NCBI RefSeq assembly: GCF_024129865.1
Contig: NZ_JAMYFE010000033.1
Location: 1 to 64,000 of the forward strand
Length of the DNA stretch: 64,000 bases
Reading direction: 5' to 3'
Source: Stieleria tagensis
Lineage (GTDB): Bacteria; Planctomycetota; Planctomycetia; Pirellulales; Pirellulaceae
The translations under genes and the position numbers were made by a program. Of the stretch, positions 63,074 to 64,000 are shown one piece after another. The stretch's first letter is position 1; each line of letters begins with the position of its first letter. The notes below the pieces were generated by a model. That model was not told the DNA's origin. It saw only the letters and a program-made list of their open reading frames with translations, and ran no database searches.

Positions 63074-63982
63074 CTAGTTTGTCTTCCGCGTTTGCGGGAC
63101 CACGACGATCAATCTGGCGACTTGGTTCACCGTCGCCACCCGTCCAAAATCGATCGCCTCGGACACTTCTTTGGGGTCGCGATCGGTTTGCACAATGAAG
63201 TGAGACTGCATCGCCAAACGCTGTTGGGTTTCACAGTCTGGGTTTCCTAGCTTTGCCAAGAATCGATCACGCAGTTCGTCGATCGCAGTGTCGGGCGGAT
63301 GCATGAAAATCACTCGGATCTCACCCGGCTGCATCGGCCGCAACTGCTGTTCGTCAAGCTTCGGTGGCGGCTGGCCCACTGCCGATCGATTTTCAGGGCG
63401 TGGGCCGAAGGCGCGTTGCCGAGGATTTTGCGGTGGTGACCACGAATCTCGCTCCATGCGGGCAACCGCCTCGGCATGTCGACGCTCGAAATCTTGTGTG
63501 TGCTGACTCTTGAACGACCCGTTCAATAGCAGGATGATCGCCAACAAAGTGAGTTGTGCCAGGTAACCGCTGGCCATGACGCGAACGATCCCAAACAGTT
63601 TCCAAAGCAGAAAGACGGCAGCACAGACCACTAGGAACGTCGCCAGTGAAGCGGCAAAGGAACCAAGATTCGAGAGGTCAAGGAAGCCGGAAAAATCCAG
63701 GTTCTCGTTGGTTCGGCTCTTTCTCATGATCCGTGACGTCGCCTTTGCAGCAACCGCCAGAATCACCAACAACACTCCGCCCACACCGGCACCGGCCAAC
63801 TTGCCGCCGATTGCTCCGATCACCTTGGCGACTCGGTCCATCAAATGAAACCGCGGCAGGAACAGCGCTCCCAAAATCAATGCGCCAAGCGGGACTTCGA
63901 ACAGGGCAAACATTCGCCAAGGGCTACTGAACAGAGCCATCACCAGCACAATCACATTCAAGCCAATCACCGCCGTGGCCAT
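63074..63982 (-). CDS. Membrane protein, frame open to the right edge
   Basis: At least 302 residues. Several hydrophobic helices lie in the N-terminal half (TAVIGLNVIVLVMALF, PLGALILGALFLP, GVGGVLLVILAVAA, LATFLVVCAAVFLLWKLF, LAQLTLLAIILLL). A Pro/Arg-rich linker and a soluble C-terminal domain of about 110 residues follow (GEIRVIFMHPPDTAIDELRD to the end). I recognise no family. The ATG at 63982 has no visible ribosome binding site and the frame stays open to base 64000, so the true start may lie beyond the window. It converges with the coiled-coil gene, the stops being three bases apart. Confidence 0.62.
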   Translation of the reverse strand: MATAVIGLNVIVLVMALFSSPWRMFALFEVPLGALILGALFLPRFHLMDRVAKVIGAIGGKLAGAGVGGVLLVILAVAAKATSRIMRKSRTNENLDFSGFLDLSNLGSFAASLATFLVVCAAVFLLWKLFGIVRVMASGYLAQLTLLAIILLLNGSFKSQHTQDFERRHAEAVARMERDSWSPPQNPRQRAFGPRPENRSAVGQPPPKLDEQQLRPMQPGEIRVIFMHPPDTAIDELRDRFLAKLGNPDCETQQRLAMQSHFIVQTDRDPKEVSEAIDFGRVATVNQVARLIVVVPQTRKTN

Positions 63983-64000
63983 TCGATGACCGTTGATCCA

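Overview
The window looks like chromosomal DNA of a marine planctomycete, most likely Pirellulaceae (Rhodopirellula-like). This is an inference from family content, not a database match. The evidence is moderately high GC, two giant (18-22 kb) genes whose products carry a LEPR-XLL-like N-terminus, C-terminal dockerin repeats, pre-peptidase, beta-helix, GEVEDY and cadherin-like domains, plus a planctomycete-type MoxR/DUF4350/DUF4129/SpoIIM/RDD operon and a sulfatase-like protein. I saw no rRNA, tRNA, CRISPR array or insertion sequence.

Region 1 (1-7.1 kb) opens with a nearly gene-free 0.5 kb and a 70-residue orphan protein. A tightly overlapping leftward operon follows: RDD, SpoIIM-like, membrane protein, DUF4129, DUF4350, MoxR ATPase. 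The DUF58 partner usual for MoxR is not here. Region 2 (7.2-20.2 kb) holds an Nramp-like transporter without the canonical metal motifs and a leftward glycan-type operon (small coiled-coil protein, sulfotransferase, methyltransferase, DegT aminotransferase, glycosyltransferase). It also holds a zinc-ribbon protein, PPK2, an orphan ABC ATPase, ispF, a second methyltransferase, a sulfatase-fold protein without catalytic residues, a WecG-type glycosyltransferase, a universal stress protein and a small membrane protein.

Region 3 (20.2-60.7 kb, about 63% of the window) is two adjacent leftward paralogous giant genes of 7435 and about 5981 codons. They share a collinear architecture: sorting-type N-terminus, Ig-like domain, degenerate metzincin, pre-peptidase domain, beta-helices, jelly-roll, Ig-like domain, GEVEDY, cadherin-like array, dockerin pair, acidic tail. 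The main observation is a recurring module of about 60-70 residues with a 'DGETxxI...FEF...A..IA..V..A' pattern, roughly 16 copies in one protein and 12 in the other. It sits inside loops of other recognisable domains and has multiplied differently in the two paralogs. I cannot name a described family for it.

Region 4 (60.7-64 kb) is a 0.8 kb divergent intergenic region with a plausible promoter and palindrome, a membrane-anchored coiled-coil protein with a cysteine-rich cluster, and a convergent membrane protein whose frame runs off the right edge. Taken together, the window encodes envelope and surface biology: membrane-complex assembly, glycan decoration, and very large extracellular proteins.
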